A DNA stretch of 64,000 bases from an uncultured Clostridium sp. (GTDB lineage: Bacteria > Bacillota > Clostridia > Lachnospirales > Lachnospiraceae): contig CAMWYM010000001.1 of the NCBI GenBank assembly GCA_947178475.1, positions 1-64,000 of the forward strand, in the 5' to 3' direction. Of the stretch, positions 25,111 to 34,924 are shown one piece after another. The position numbers were made by a program, and so were the translations under genes. Numbering within the stretch: the first letter of the stretch is position 1; each line of letters starts with the position of its first letter. The notes under the pieces were generated by a model. It was given only the letters and a program-made list of their open reading frames with translations, did not search any database and was not told the DNA's origin.

Positions 25111-26537
25111 GTAAGGCATATGAGACAGTCATCGGTTTAGAGGTGCACGTGGAACTGGCGACAAAGACAAAGATTTTCTGCGGATGCTCTACTGCATTTG
25201 GAGGAGCGCCTAATACCCATACCTGTCCGGTTTGTACCGGTATGCCTGGGTCCTTGCCGGTTCTGAATAAAGATGTGGTAAATAAAGCAATCGCAGTGGG
25301 AATTGCCACGAACTGTAAGATTACCCAGAACTGTAAATTTGATCGGAAGAATTATTTCTATCCGGACAATCCGCAGAATTACCAGATTTCCCAATTATAC
25401 TATCCAATCTGTCGGGACGGTAAGGTTGAGATTGAGGTAGACGGAAAGAAAAAATTCGTCGGTATCCATGAAATTCACATGGAGGAGGATGCAGGTAAGT
25501 TAATCCATGACCCTTATACCGACAGCTCCTTAGTAGATTTTAACCGTTCAGGTGTTCCGTTGATTGAGATTGTATCAGAGCCGGATATGCGCTCTGCAGA
25601 TGAGGTTATCGCTTATCTGGATAAGCTTAGAATGACGATTCAGTACCTTGGAGCATCGGATTGCAAATTAAATGAAGGTTCTATGCGTGCAGATGTTAAC
25701 TTGTCTATCCGGGAAGTGGGGGCATCGGAATTTGGTACTCGTACCGAGATGAAGAATCTAAACTCTTTTAAGGCGATAGCGAGAGCGATTGAAAATGAGA
25801 GAGAACGTCAGATTGATTTGTTAGAGGCAGGTAAAGAGGTTGTTCAGGAGACTAGAAGATGGGACGACACAAAGGAATACTCTTATGCGATGCGTTCAAA
25901 AGAGGATGCACAGGATTATCGCTATTTTCCGGACCCGGATCTCGTGCCGATTGTCATCAGTGATGAGTGGTTAGAGGAGATACGGAGTAGGCAGCCGGAG
26001 TTCCGTGAAGAGAAGAAGATTAGATATCAGGAGGAATATGGACTTCCGGAATATGATGCGGATATTTTAACAGGAACCAAAAAATTAGCAGATATCTTTG
26101 AGGAGACTATTGCATTAGATGCAAACCCGAAGAAGGTTTCAAACTGGCTGATGGTGGAGACAATGCGCCTATTAAAGGAAAAGGAAATGGATGCAGAGGA
26201 TATTACATTTTCTGCAGCAAATCTGGCAAAGCTGATTAAGCTTACTGATTCTCAGGCAATCAATTCCACCGTGGCAAAAGAGGTATTTGAGAAAATTTTT
26301 GCCGAGGATATCGATCCGGATCAATATGTTGAGGAGAAGGGACTTAAGACAGTCAATGATGAGGGGGCTCTTCGTTCCACTATTGAACAGGTGATTGCCG
26401 ATAATCCACAGTCTGTAGAGGATTATCGGAATGGTAAGGAAAAGGCGATCGGTTTCTTAGTGGGGCAGACTATGAAGGCAATGAAAGGAAAAGCGAATCC
26501 TGGAATGGTAAACCAAATCTTAAAGGAACTTCTTTAG
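25107..26537 (+). CDS. gatB: Glutamyl/aspartyl-tRNA amidotransferase subunit B
   Basis: Kinase and tRNA-binding subunit that activates the misacylated tRNA with ATP and receives ammonia from GatA. The 476-residue protein has the start YETVIGLEVHVELATKTKIFC, the zinc-site cysteines in CGCSTAFGG and HTCPVCTGMPG, RKNYFYPDNPQNYQISQ and HMEEDAGKL, and a C-terminal YqeY-like helical tail ending VNQILKELL. The start overlaps the gatA stop, behind GAAAGGGGGG. Confidence 0.96.
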   Translation: MSKAYETVIGLEVHVELATKTKIFCGCSTAFGGAPNTHTCPVCTGMPGSLPVLNKDVVNKAIAVGIATNCKITQNCKFDRKNYFYPDNPQNYQISQLYYPICRDGKVEIEVDGKKKFVGIHEIHMEEDAGKLIHDPYTDSSLVDFNRSGVPLIEIVSEPDMRSADEVIAYLDKLRMTIQYLGASDCKLNEGSMRADVNLSIREVGASEFGTRTEMKNLNSFKAIARAIENERERQIDLLEAGKEVVQETRRWDDTKEYSYAMRSKEDAQDYRYFPDPDLVPIVISDEWLEEIRSRQPEFREEKKIRYQEEYGLPEYDADILTGTKKLADIFEETIALDANPKKVSNWLMVETMRLLKEKEMDAEDITFSAANLAKLIKLTDSQAINSTVAKEVFEKIFAEDIDPDQYVEEKGLKTVNDEGALRSTIEQVIADNPQSVEDYRNGKEKAIGFLVGQTMKAMKGKANPGMVNQILKELL

Positions 26538-26564
26538 CAGGGGACGGCAATGGGGGAATGAAAT

Positions 26565-27512
26565 ATGCGTATCGGGATTGATATGGGTGGTATGTCGGTG
26601 AAATTCGGTCTGGTAGACAGAGAAAACCAGATTGTTGAGAAGCTGGTAATTCCTACCAGACTGGAGATACCGGCAGAAGAGATGATAGATAATATGGTGA
26701 AGGCGGTTTTTGAACTGTTGTCCAGTAGAGGTCTGTCGCCAGCGGATTGCTGTGGAATCGGAATCGGAAGTCCAGGGACTATTGATGATGAGAACGGCGT
26801 GATTATATACTCTAATAATTTTGACTGGGAGAATGTCAACATTGTGAAGCAGATGGCAGACCAGATATCATTGCCTATTTACATTGCCAATGATGCTGAT
26901 GCAGCTGCATTAGGCGAAGTGTGCGCAGGAGCAGCAAAGGGGACTAAAAGTGCGGTGCTGCTGACTTTGGGAACCGGTGTAGGCGGTGGTGTGATTTTAA
27001 ATGGCAGAATTTTTCATGGTCCGCTAAGCGGAGGTCTGGAGCTGGGACATATGGTGATCAAGGCAGGAGGAGAACCATGTACCTGTGGAAGAGAAGGATG
27101 TCTGGAAAGTTATGCGTCTGCAACGGCACTTTTGCGGATGGCAAAAAGAGCGGCACAGGAAAATCCGTCATCTCTGATGAATGAAATGTGCAATGACCGA
27201 TTGGAAAATATGAATGGTATTATTCCTTTTGAAGCAGCGGATAAGGGAGACAGAGCAGCCGGTGAGGTGATTGAAGAATATATGGATTATCTTGCGGAGG
27301 GAATAGCTAATGTCATTAATATTTTTCGTCCGGAGCTGGTTATTCTGGGCGGCGGTATTGCCGCCCAGAAAGAGAGGCTTACTGCACCATTGCAGGCAAG
27401 AGTAGATGTACTTTGTTTTGGAAAGGAGCATGGGCAGACGGCACGGATTGTAACCTCTGCGCTTGGCAATGATGCCGGAATTATTGGTGCAGCAGGACTT
27501 GTTGGTAAATGA
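26565..27512 (+). CDS. glcK: ROK-family glucokinase
   Basis: Phosphorylates glucose with ATP. The 315-residue protein has the N-terminal phosphate-binding loop in IGIDMGGMSVKFGLVD (Met replaces a usual Thr), GIGIGSPGTID, the sugar-site catalytic region YIANDADAAALGE, LTLGTGVGGGVI, LELGHM and the ROK zinc cluster CTCGREGCLESYAS. Close length and motif agreement with Firmicute GlcK supports glucokinase, although other ROK sugar kinases are similar. It starts 27 bases after gatB and may be read from the gat promoter; the amidase gene follows 14 bases later. Confidence 0.88.
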   Translation: MRIGIDMGGMSVKFGLVDRENQIVEKLVIPTRLEIPAEEMIDNMVKAVFELLSSRGLSPADCCGIGIGSPGTIDDENGVIIYSNNFDWENVNIVKQMADQISLPIYIANDADAAALGEVCAGAAKGTKSAVLLTLGTGVGGGVILNGRIFHGPLSGGLELGHMVIKAGGEPCTCGREGCLESYASATALLRMAKRAAQENPSSLMNEMCNDRLENMNGIIPFEAADKGDRAAGEVIEEYMDYLAEGIANVINIFRPELVILGGGIAAQKERLTAPLQARVDVLCFGKEHGQTARIVTSALGNDAGIIGAAGLVGK

Positions 27513-27526
27513 TTTAGGAGATTCGT

Positions 27527-28807
27527 ATGAAGTGTTTTAAGAGGTGTGTGGCAGTAATGATTTTCTGTATTATCCTGGCAGATAAATCGGGAATTGCAGT
27601 GAAAGCTGTGGAGGCAGGAAATAATCCCTCTCTGGTTATTGCACTGGATCCGGGGCATGGCGGTGAAGAGGAAGGTGCAATGTATTATGGAATGATGGAG
27701 AAAGATATTAATTATAGAATGGCGCAGCTGGTGAAACAGCAGTTGGAGAAGTATCCCGGTGTTACGGTGATCTTGACGAGGGAGGAAGAGGAAACCCTTC
27801 CACTGTATGAGCGGGCAAACCGGGCGCTGACTGCGGATGCGGATATTTTGCTGAGCCTGCATTTTAATGCCAGTGCTTCCCATTTGTCGAAGGGGGCATC
27901 AGTTTATGTGACTACGGCGGAAGCCTACAGGGAAAAGCTTCGGCAGTTTGCGGATTACCTGTTAGGTGAGTTTGAAGCCCTTGGACTTGAGAATGCTGGA
28001 ACTTTCGCCAGAGTAACGCAAATGGGTGGACGGCGGGCGGATGGTACTTTTGATGATTATTATGGTATACTTAGGCATTCCTATAATAATGGTATACCGG
28101 CTATGATTATCGAACACTGCTATATGGATGCAGAGGAGGATAAACCCTTTTTTTATACTGAGGAAGGGTTAAAAAAGCTTGCTGAGGCAGATGTCAATGC
28201 TATTGCTTCTTATTACGATTTGGCTGATTTGGAGGGAAAAAAAGTTACACCAAAGCATGCTAAAAGGTTTGGCGCTACAACGAAGGCTTTAGAAAAAAAT
28301 TATGATGAATCGCCAAACGTGACAGCAATTAAACTGATAGATTATGACGGAATGGTACCCGGAATTGCTACCTTTGAAATCGCAGTGGAGGATGGAGTAG
28401 GGGTGACCTCTGTCTATCTTGTATACCAGAATGTGGAGACAGATGAGACAATGACGGTTTATCTGACTCAGCCAGACACTCTGACAACGGGCAGCCATCG
28501 GATAAAAGCGCTCATTCCTGTGGGCGTGGCGACGGGGGAATACAGGCTGATTTATATAGGAGCATATAATGCGGTGGGATATGATGCGGGGTATAATCTG
28601 TCCGGTGATGCAATGGTGGGATTTGGGAAATGTGACTGGTTGAATACCTTTGCCTACAGTGGAGAGGCAGGATTGAATATAATGGGGAAGGGTAGGATTC
28701 TTGATACCTATACGGATATGCTCGACTATGAAATCGAGATTGGAAAAAGAGAGTGGCATACAATATGGCCGGTTCCACTGCATGCGGATGTGGTGCGTAT
28801 TCGATAG
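27527..28807 (+). CDS. Secreted N-acetylmuramoyl-L-alanine amidase with C-terminal beta domain
   Basis: A 426-residue protein. Residues 1-28 look like a signal peptide (KRCVAVMIFCIILADKSG). Residues 35-235 form an Amidase_3 domain: ALDPGHGGEEEGA with the first zinc histidine, a glutamate in MEKDINYRMA, LSLHFNAS with the second histidine and MIIEHCYMD with the catalytic glutamate. It cleaves stem peptides from muramic acid. The last 160 residues (from about 265) look beta-rich and may bind the wall; no family was recognised. It ends the possible gat-glcK transcript, before a strong terminator. Confidence 0.85.
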   Translation: MKCFKRCVAVMIFCIILADKSGIAVKAVEAGNNPSLVIALDPGHGGEEEGAMYYGMMEKDINYRMAQLVKQQLEKYPGVTVILTREEEETLPLYERANRALTADADILLSLHFNASASHLSKGASVYVTTAEAYREKLRQFADYLLGEFEALGLENAGTFARVTQMGGRRADGTFDDYYGILRHSYNNGIPAMIIEHCYMDAEEDKPFFYTEEGLKKLAEADVNAIASYYDLADLEGKKVTPKHAKRFGATTKALEKNYDESPNVTAIKLIDYDGMVPGIATFEIAVEDGVGVTSVYLVYQNVETDETMTVYLTQPDTLTTGSHRIKALIPVGVATGEYRLIYIGAYNAVGYDAGYNLSGDAMVGFGKCDWLNTFAYSGEAGLNIMGKGRILDTYTDMLDYEIEIGKREWHTIWPVPLHADVVRIR

Positions 28808-28812
28808 AGATC

Positions 28813-28856
28813 AAAAACGGATATATGTCTATTGCAATAGACATATATCCGTTTTT
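28813..28856. terminator. Perfect palindromic two-way terminator
   Basis: The 44 bases are an exact palindrome: AAAAACGGATATATGTCTATTG followed by its reverse complement. The A and T ends make it work for the amidase gene on the plus strand and for the PilZ gene on the minus strand. Confidence 0.9.
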
Positions 28857-28936
28857 CTTCATTATGATATAATGTCACCAACCGTAGCAAAGCGAAGGTT
28901 GATGACCTACGCGAGCATCAGCGAGCTTCAGTATGA

Positions 28937-29299
28937 TTATTTATCATCGGTAGAATTAAGAGTCTTTTCATAATCCTCAAATACGAAATCAAAGATGCCA
29001 GCTAAACCAACAAATTCACAGCCATAACGGTAAAGACCGTTGTTTGTTTCCACACGGTGGAGAATCTTAACCACAGTTAAAATTTTCTGTTCTGAGGTGT
29101 CCAGCACAATAGTTGCGTTAAAATAATATCCTACCGGAATATAGGTAGATGTAGTGAATCCGATTCCTGCTTTGGAAATATCAAACACATCAATTTCTGT
29201 ATTCAAATCAGAAATGACATCATTATCCTGCTTAAATACTTCAGAAACCTCTAAACTCAGTTTGACAGGTAATCTTTTATAACGTCTTTTCTCATCCAT
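28937..29299 (-). CDS. PilZ-domain c-di-GMP receptor
   Basis: A 120-residue protein made almost only of a PilZ domain. The two ligand-binding motifs are clear: KRRYKR near residue 4 (RxxxR) and DISKAGIGF near 45 (D/NxSxxG). It should bind c-di-GMP; no effector domain is attached, so it probably acts on a partner. The start at 29299 follows GGAGG at a good distance; a GTG 15 bases upstream overlaps that ribosome binding site and is less likely. It may respond to the EAL protein at 9069. Confidence 0.85.
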   Translation of the reverse strand: MDEKRRYKRLPVKLSLEVSEVFKQDNDVISDLNTEIDVFDISKAGIGFTTSTYIPVGYYFNATIVLDTSEQKILTVVKILHRVETNNGLYRYGCEFVGLAGIFDFVFEDYEKTLNSTDDK

Positions 29300-29469
29300 A
29301 GTGTTATCCTCCACAATCTCTAATAGTACCCTATGAAACGAAAAGCAGATTCAGCATATCCTATGTGGTTGCTAAAGGAGTGCGTTTCGCCAGGCTTGGA
29401 ATAACTTCCATCAAGTGGAAATAGTATAACACACTTGAATAAAAATGACAAATAAAATCCGCATTTCCA

Positions 29470-29498
29470 TTGACAGTTTTAGAAAAAAAAGATACCAT
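29470..29498 (+). promoter_or_regulatory. purF promoter
   Basis: A perfect TTGACA (29470-29475), 17 bases, TACCAT (29493-29498). The transcript would start near 29505, which makes the ATG at 29572 the purF start. No purine riboswitch fits in the 65-base leader. Confidence 0.7.
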
Positions 29499-29571
29499 AT
29501 ATTTGATTGAGAAGCTACTCACTTGTAAAATGCAATTACTTGATATGATACAAAAGCAGGAGGAGACATAC

Positions 29572-31047
29572 ATGAGTGAAATATTTGACAATGGTTTTGA
29601 TGATGATGTATTGCATGAAGAGTGTGGTGTGTTTGGTATCTATGATTTTGATGGTGATGATGTGGCGGCCACTATTTATTATGGTTTGTTTGCTTTGCAG
29701 CACAGAGGACAGGAAAGTTGTGGCATTGCTGTTTCTGATACAGAGGGACCTAAGGGTAAGGTGTTATCGTCAAAGGGGATGGGACTGGTAAATGAGGTGT
29801 TTACTCCGGAGGATTTGGAGAAACTAAAGGGGAATATTGGTGTCGGTCATGTCCGGTATTCTACAGCAGGTGCCTCCACTAGAGAAAATGCCCAGCCGCT
29901 GGTGCTTAACTATATTAAAGGAACTCTGGGATTGGCCCATAACGGTAATCTGGTGAATGCACCGGAGCTGCGCAGGCAGTTAGAACAGACAGGAGCAATT
30001 TTTCAGACGACTATAGATTCTGAGGTCATTGCCTATCACATTGCCAGAGAGCGTGTAAATACTTCCACCGTAGAACAGGCGGTACTTAATGCGCTGAAAA
30101 AGGTCAGGGGATCTTATTCCCTGATTGTCATGAGTCCAAGAAAGCTTATTGGTGTCAGAGACCCATTTGGATTCCGGCCGCTTTGTATCGGCAGGCGTAA
30201 CAATGCCTATATTCTGGCATCGGAGAGCTGTGCATTGGACACGGTTGGTGCTGAGTTTATCCGGGATGTAGAACCGGGAGAAATGGTGACGATTACACCG
30301 GAGCATGGCATCGTATCCCATCGTGATATGTGTCAGGATAAGCATGCCAGATGTATTTTTGAATATATATACTTTGCAAGGTCAGACAGTGTACTGGACA
30401 AAATGAGTGTCTATGAGTCGCGTATCATTGCCGGAAGGTGTCTGGCCAAGGACTCGCCGGTGGAGGCGGATCTTGTGGTGGGCGTGCCGGAGTCAGGAAA
30501 TGCGGCGGCACTGGGATATTCACTGGAGTCAGGGATTCCTTATGGAACGGCTTTTGTGAAAAACACTTATGTGGGAAGAACTTTTATCAAGCCAAAGCAG
30601 AGTCAGCGGGAATCCAGCGTACAGGTCAAACTGAACGTGTTAAAGGAAGCCGTATGTGGCAAGCGGGTGATTATGATAGACGATTCCATTGTCAGAGGAA
30701 CAACCTCCGATAGAATTGTAGGGATGTTAAAGGCAGCGGGAGCAACAGAGGTCCATGTCAGGATTTCGTCGCCGCCATTTTTGCACCCGTGCTATTTTGG
30801 CACGGATATTCCAAGCGAGGAACAGTTGATTGCACATAACCGTTCCGTTGAGGAGATTCGGGAGATTCTCGGAGCGGATTCTCTTGGATATCTGGAACTT
30901 AATCGGTTAAAGGAATTGACTGACGGGAGGCAGTATTGTGATGGATGCTTTAGCGGCAGCTATCCGATGGAGCCGCCAGAGGAAGATATCCGAGGCGAAT
31001 ATGATGAAACTATTAGACAAGGCAACAAGAATACAAGACACGAGTAG
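29572..31047 (+). CDS. purF: Amidophosphoribosyltransferase
   Basis: First committed step of purine synthesis: makes phosphoribosylamine from PRPP and glutamine. With the start at 29572 (behind CAGGAGGAG) it is 491 residues. A 17-residue propeptide ends at HEE before the N-terminal nucleophile Cys18 in CGVFGIYDF. Further motifs: HRGQESCGIA, GHVRYSTAG, LAHNGNLVN, the PRPP loop VIMIDDSIVRGTT and cysteines in YCDGCFSGSYP that fit the iron-sulphur form. purB follows nine bases later. A paralogue lacking the cysteine is at 42802. Confidence 0.96.
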   Translation: MSEIFDNGFDDDVLHEECGVFGIYDFDGDDVAATIYYGLFALQHRGQESCGIAVSDTEGPKGKVLSSKGMGLVNEVFTPEDLEKLKGNIGVGHVRYSTAGASTRENAQPLVLNYIKGTLGLAHNGNLVNAPELRRQLEQTGAIFQTTIDSEVIAYHIARERVNTSTVEQAVLNALKKVRGSYSLIVMSPRKLIGVRDPFGFRPLCIGRRNNAYILASESCALDTVGAEFIRDVEPGEMVTITPEHGIVSHRDMCQDKHARCIFEYIYFARSDSVLDKMSVYESRIIAGRCLAKDSPVEADLVVGVPESGNAAALGYSLESGIPYGTAFVKNTYVGRTFIKPKQSQRESSVQVKLNVLKEAVCGKRVIMIDDSIVRGTTSDRIVGMLKAAGATEVHVRISSPPFLHPCYFGTDIPSEEQLIAHNRSVEEIREILGADSLGYLELNRLKELTDGRQYCDGCFSGSYPMEPPEEDIRGEYDETIRQGNKNTRHE

Positions 31048-31056
31048 GAGGTACCA

Positions 31057-32505
31057 ATGAAAGACAAGTATGTGAGTCCATTATCTGAAAGATATGCCAG
31101 CAGGGAAATGCAGTATATATTTTCCCCTGATATGAAATTTAAAACGTGGAGAAGATTATGGGTTGCATTGGCGGAGACAGAATATGAATTAGGTCTCTCC
31201 GAGGATGGCAAACCAGTCATTACGCTGGAACAGATTGAGGAAATGAAAGCTTTTCAGAATGATATAAATTATGACGTAGCCAAAAAGAGGGAAAAGCAGG
31301 TGCGTCATGATGTGATGAGCCATGTATATGCATATGGCAAGCAGTGCCCTGCTGCCGCAGGGATTATTCATCTGGGAGCGACGAGCTGTTATGTCGGGGA
31401 TAACACGGATGTGATTATTATGACGGAAGCACTGAAATTGGTCCGCAAGAAACTATTGAATGTGATCAATGAATTGTCAAAGTTTGCAATGCAATATAAG
31501 GATTTGCCGACCCTTGCCTTTACTCATTTTCAGCCAGCACAGCCTACAACAGTGGGCAAGCGTGCCACTCTCTGGCTTCAGGAGTTAATGCTGGATTTAG
31601 AGGATTTGGAATATGTTCTCGGTCAGCAAAAGCTTCTGGGATGTAAAGGAACGACAGGTACTCAGGCCAGCTTTTTGGAGTTATTTGATGGTGACCATGA
31701 AAAGGTGAGAAAAATAGACGGTATGATAGCAGAGAAAATGGGATTTAAGGAGTGCTATCCGGTGTCCGGTCAGACCTATTCCCGTAAGGTGGATTCCAGA
31801 ATACTGAATGTATTGAGTGGGATTGCCCAAAGTGCCCACAAGTTTTCCAATGACATCCGTTTACTGCAGCACTTAAAAGAGATAGAGGAGCCCTTTGAAA
31901 AAAATCAAATTGGTTCTTCTGCCATGGCATACAAGAGAAACCCTATGCGTTCAGAGCGTATTGCTTCTCTTGCAAACTACGTAATCGCTGATGCACTGAA
32001 TCCTGCAATCACCTCTGCAACCCAGTGGTTTGAGCGGACTTTAGACGATTCTGCAAATAAAAGAATTTCTGTACCGGAAGCTTTTTTGGCAGTTGATGGT
32101 ATTCTGGACCTCTATCTGAATGTAGTGGATGGTCTGGTGGTATATGATAAGGTTATTTACCAGAGATTTATGAAGGAAATTCCATTTATGGCAACGGAAA
32201 ATATCTTGATGGATGCAGTGAAACGTGGTGGTAACCGGCAGGAGCTGCATGAGAAAATCCGTGAGCATTCTATGGAGGCAGGAGCTGTTGTTAAGAAGGA
32301 GGGCAGGGAAAACGATTTGGTAGAGCGTATTGCTAATGATCCTGCCTTTGGAATGACCAGAGAAATGATAGAGGAGCTGTTGGAGCCAAAGAATTTTGTA
32401 GGGCGGGCGCCACAGCAGACAGAGGAATTTATCATGGAAAATGTTAAGCCGATATTAGTTGCTAACAGTGATGTGATGGGTATGACGGCACAGATTAATG
32501 TATAA
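31057..32505 (+). CDS. purB: Adenylosuccinate lyase
   Basis: Splits SAICAR and adenylosuccinate, acting twice in purine synthesis. The 482-residue protein has KRIEKQVRHDVMSHVYA-type active-site sequence (KQVRHDVMSHVYAYG near 75), HLGATSCYVGDNTD, FTHFQPAQPTTVGKR and the fumarase/lyase signature GSSAMAYKRNPMRSE near 288. Length matches the longer PurB group. TAGGAGGTACC precedes the ATG at short distance from purF, so both are co-transcribed. It is followed by a terminator. Confidence 0.95.
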   Translation: MKDKYVSPLSERYASREMQYIFSPDMKFKTWRRLWVALAETEYELGLSEDGKPVITLEQIEEMKAFQNDINYDVAKKREKQVRHDVMSHVYAYGKQCPAAAGIIHLGATSCYVGDNTDVIIMTEALKLVRKKLLNVINELSKFAMQYKDLPTLAFTHFQPAQPTTVGKRATLWLQELMLDLEDLEYVLGQQKLLGCKGTTGTQASFLELFDGDHEKVRKIDGMIAEKMGFKECYPVSGQTYSRKVDSRILNVLSGIAQSAHKFSNDIRLLQHLKEIEEPFEKNQIGSSAMAYKRNPMRSERIASLANYVIADALNPAITSATQWFERTLDDSANKRISVPEAFLAVDGILDLYLNVVDGLVVYDKVIYQRFMKEIPFMATENILMDAVKRGGNRQELHEKIREHSMEAGAVVKKEGRENDLVERIANDPAFGMTREMIEELLEPKNFVGRAPQQTEEFIMENVKPILVANSDVMGMTAQINV

Positions 32506-32556
32506 AAGCAATGGCAATAGATAACATTTGTATGTTTTGCTGTTGAGCGCTTAGAG

Positions 32557-32631
32557 AGTGTCTTTGTAGGCTTCAATAAATCATCCGATTTGAGATGGCG
32601 GATTTGAAGGATTACGGGACACTTTTTTTGC
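32557..32631 (+). terminator. Terminator after purB
   Basis: AGTGTC (32557-32562) pairs with GACACT (32618-32623), enclosing a long inner arm (GCTTCAATAAATC region against GGATTTGAAGG), followed by TTTTTTTG. The rest of the gap to the citrate synthase start is AT-rich with only the promoter noted below. Confidence 0.75.
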
Positions 32632-32779
32632 TTTGCAGTTTGTTTTGTCTTTTGGATAGAAGGGAATAGTTTATCAAACGGATGGTATGTTGTAGGGAGA
32701 TTTTGCTGGAAATATGAATGAGGTGGAATGTTAATATTTTGTGAATTTAAAAAAAGGGCTAGGTGAAAAAAGAATTTTA

Positions 32780-32788
32780 TGGTATAGT
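32780..32788 (+). promoter_or_regulatory. Extended -10 promoter for citrate synthase
   Basis: TGGTATAGT (32780-32788) is an extended -10; the -35 region (TAGGTG) is poor. Transcription would start near 32795, so codons further upstream in the same frame cannot be translated from it. Confidence 0.55.
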
Positions 32789-32833
32789 ACTATGTGGAGA
32801 AAAAGAGATTTAGGATTAAGAAAGGGTGATTGC

Positions 32834-34219
32834 GTGAACAACAACCACAACGAGAGAATTAATAATTATTCACAGATTACAGATGAGATTCAGGAATTGT
32901 CAAAGCTTTGTCTTGAGAATTTGCAGATTGACTCGGAGCTTTACTCAAAATATGATGTAAAGCGCGGTCTTCGTGATATCAATGGTAAGGGTGTATTAGC
33001 CGGTCTTACAGATGTTTCCAAAATTCAGTCTTATATTGTTGAAGATAATGATATGGTTCCATGTGACGGTAAATTATACTATCAGGGTGTGGATGTAGAG
33101 GATATTGTTGCCGGTTTTATTCAGGAAAAGCGGTTTGGTTTTGAGGAGACAGTATATCTGTTACTGTTTGGAAAGCTTCCTAATCAGGAAGAGTTAGAGG
33201 TGATAAGCGGAATTTTGTCGGGGTACAGAATGTCCCTACCTACACATTTTGTGAGGGATATCATTTTGAAGGCACCAAGTAAGGATATGATGAACACACT
33301 GCAGAGAAGTGTGCTTACGTTATATGCATATGATGAAAAAGCAGACGATACGTCTATTCCAAATGTATTGCGGCAATGTCTGCAGCTTATTTCTGTAGTG
33401 CCGCTTTTATCCGTATATGGATATCAGGCATACAGTCATTATCACGATGGCAACAGTTTGTTTATACATACGCCTCAGCCGGATTTATCTACAGCAGAGA
33501 ACCTGTTGTATGTCCTTAGACAGGACAGCAGTTATACCGAGCTTGAGGCAAGAATTCTGGATTTGGCGCTGGTATTGCATGCAGAGCATGGAGGTGGTAA
33601 TAATTCTACCTTTACTACTCATGTGGTGACGTCTTCCGGAACGGATACTTATTCTTCTATGGCAGCGTCTCTAGGGTCGCTGAAGGGACCCAAGCACGGT
33701 GGAGCCAATATCAAGGTAACCAAAATGTTTGCGGATATGAAGGAGCAGGTCAAGGACTGGAATGATGATGATGAGATTAAGGGATATCTGAAAAAGCTGC
33801 TTCACCGTGAAGCCTTTGACAAAGCAGGACTTATCTATGGTATAGGGCATGCGGTATATTCCATTTCCGATCCCCGGGCAAAGGTATTTAAGGGATTTGT
33901 GGAGAAGCTTTCTGTTGAGAAGGGCTACGAGAAGGAATATCAGCTCTATTCAAATGTGGAGCGGCTGGCTCCGGAGATTATTGGAGAGGAACGCAAAATT
34001 TATAAAGGGGTTAGTGCCAATGTTGACTTCTATTCCGGTTTTGTGTATCAGATGCTGGGACTGCCTACAGAATTGTATACTCCTCTGTTTGCAGTGGCAA
34101 GAACTGCAGGATGGAGTGCGCACCGCATCGAGGAGCTGATTAATCAGGGAAAAATTATTCGTCCGGCGTATAAGGCGGTCAGAAAAAACCAATCCTATAT
34201 ACCAATGGACGAGAGGTAA
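32834..34219 (+). CDS. gltA: Citrate synthase
   Basis: Condenses acetyl-CoA and oxaloacetate to citrate, here probably to supply 2-oxoglutarate for glutamate. The GTG at 32834 behind AAAGGGTGATT is chosen as start (461 residues); the frame stays open upstream to 32741 but that lies before the promoter. Active-site regions: HAEHGGGNNSTFTTH near 260, GPKHGGANIKVTKM and GIGHAVYSISDPRAKV with its histidine, and the arginine region NVDFYSGFVY. The longer N-terminus fits the clostridial citrate synthase group. A methylcitrate role is possible but less likely. Confidence 0.88.
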   Translation: MNNNHNERINNYSQITDEIQELSKLCLENLQIDSELYSKYDVKRGLRDINGKGVLAGLTDVSKIQSYIVEDNDMVPCDGKLYYQGVDVEDIVAGFIQEKRFGFEETVYLLLFGKLPNQEELEVISGILSGYRMSLPTHFVRDIILKAPSKDMMNTLQRSVLTLYAYDEKADDTSIPNVLRQCLQLISVVPLLSVYGYQAYSHYHDGNSLFIHTPQPDLSTAENLLYVLRQDSSYTELEARILDLALVLHAEHGGGNNSTFTTHVVTSSGTDTYSSMAASLGSLKGPKHGGANIKVTKMFADMKEQVKDWNDDDEIKGYLKKLLHREAFDKAGLIYGIGHAVYSISDPRAKVFKGFVEKLSVEKGYEKEYQLYSNVERLAPEIIGEERKIYKGVSANVDFYSGFVYQMLGLPTELYTPLFAVARTAGWSAHRIEELINQGKIIRPAYKAVRKNQSYIPMDER

Positions 34220-34278
34220 GCAGCACAATACCTGAAATAAGCGTCTAAAATAAACGTCAAATAAAGGTAGGTAATATT

Positions 34279-34878
34279 TTGAATAGTAAAGTAATGAATA
34301 AATTAAGCTATGGTCTTTTTGTCTTGACGGCAAAGGATGGTGATAGGGATAACGGCTGTATTATTAACACAGCAGCACAGGTGACCACATTACCTAACCG
34401 TATTATTATTACGGTGAATAAGGATAACTATACACATGATATGATCATAAAAACCGGAGAATTTAATATATCCGTTTTGGATGAGAGTGCTGATTTTGAT
34501 ACCTTTAAGAACTTTGGTTTTCAAAGTGGAAGAGAGACAGACAAATTTGCACAGATTACTTTTGCCAGGGCAGAAAATGGAATTGCTTATCTGACAAAGC
34601 AGTGCAACAGTTTTATTTCTGGAAAGGTTACAGACAAAGTGGATTTGGGAACCCATACTATGTTTGTCGCTGAGGTGACTGGCGGAGAGGTATTGTCGGA
34701 CAATGCTTCTGCTACTTATGCATATTATCATGCAAATATCAAACCCTCTGCAAATCCGGTAGAGAAAAAAGGATTTGTCTGTACGGTATGTGGATATATT
34801 TATGAGGGGGATACCCTGCCAGCAGATTATGTATGTCCGGTTTGCAAGCATGGTGCAGAAGACTTTAAGCCGTTATAA
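34279..34878 (+). CDS. Flavin-reductase-like protein fused to rubredoxin (high-molecular-weight rubredoxin)
   Basis: A 199-residue fusion. Residues 1-150 are an FMN-binding split-barrel (KLSYGLFVLTAKDG, GCIINTAAQVTTLPNRI). Residues 160-199 are a rubredoxin with iron-binding CTVCGYIYEG and CPVCKHGAEDF. Such proteins pass electrons to flavodiiron oxygen or nitric oxide reductases and occur in anaerobes. The start is TTG at 34279, seven bases after AAAGGTAGGT, giving the family-like MNSKVMNKLSYG; ATG at 34294 is the alternative. A stand-alone gene with a terminator behind it. Confidence 0.9.
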   Translation: MNSKVMNKLSYGLFVLTAKDGDRDNGCIINTAAQVTTLPNRIIITVNKDNYTHDMIIKTGEFNISVLDESADFDTFKNFGFQSGRETDKFAQITFARAENGIAYLTKQCNSFISGKVTDKVDLGTHTMFVAEVTGGEVLSDNASATYAYYHANIKPSANPVEKKGFVCTVCGYIYEGDTLPADYVCPVCKHGAEDFKPL

Positions 34879-34924
34879 GTCTTATCAAAGATGATAGGTT
34901 GATTACTTATGATGTATGGATAAT

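Noticed and set aside
29505..29571. Purine riboswitch before purF
   Set aside because: The leader is only about 65 bases and lacks the conserved loops of the purine aptamer.
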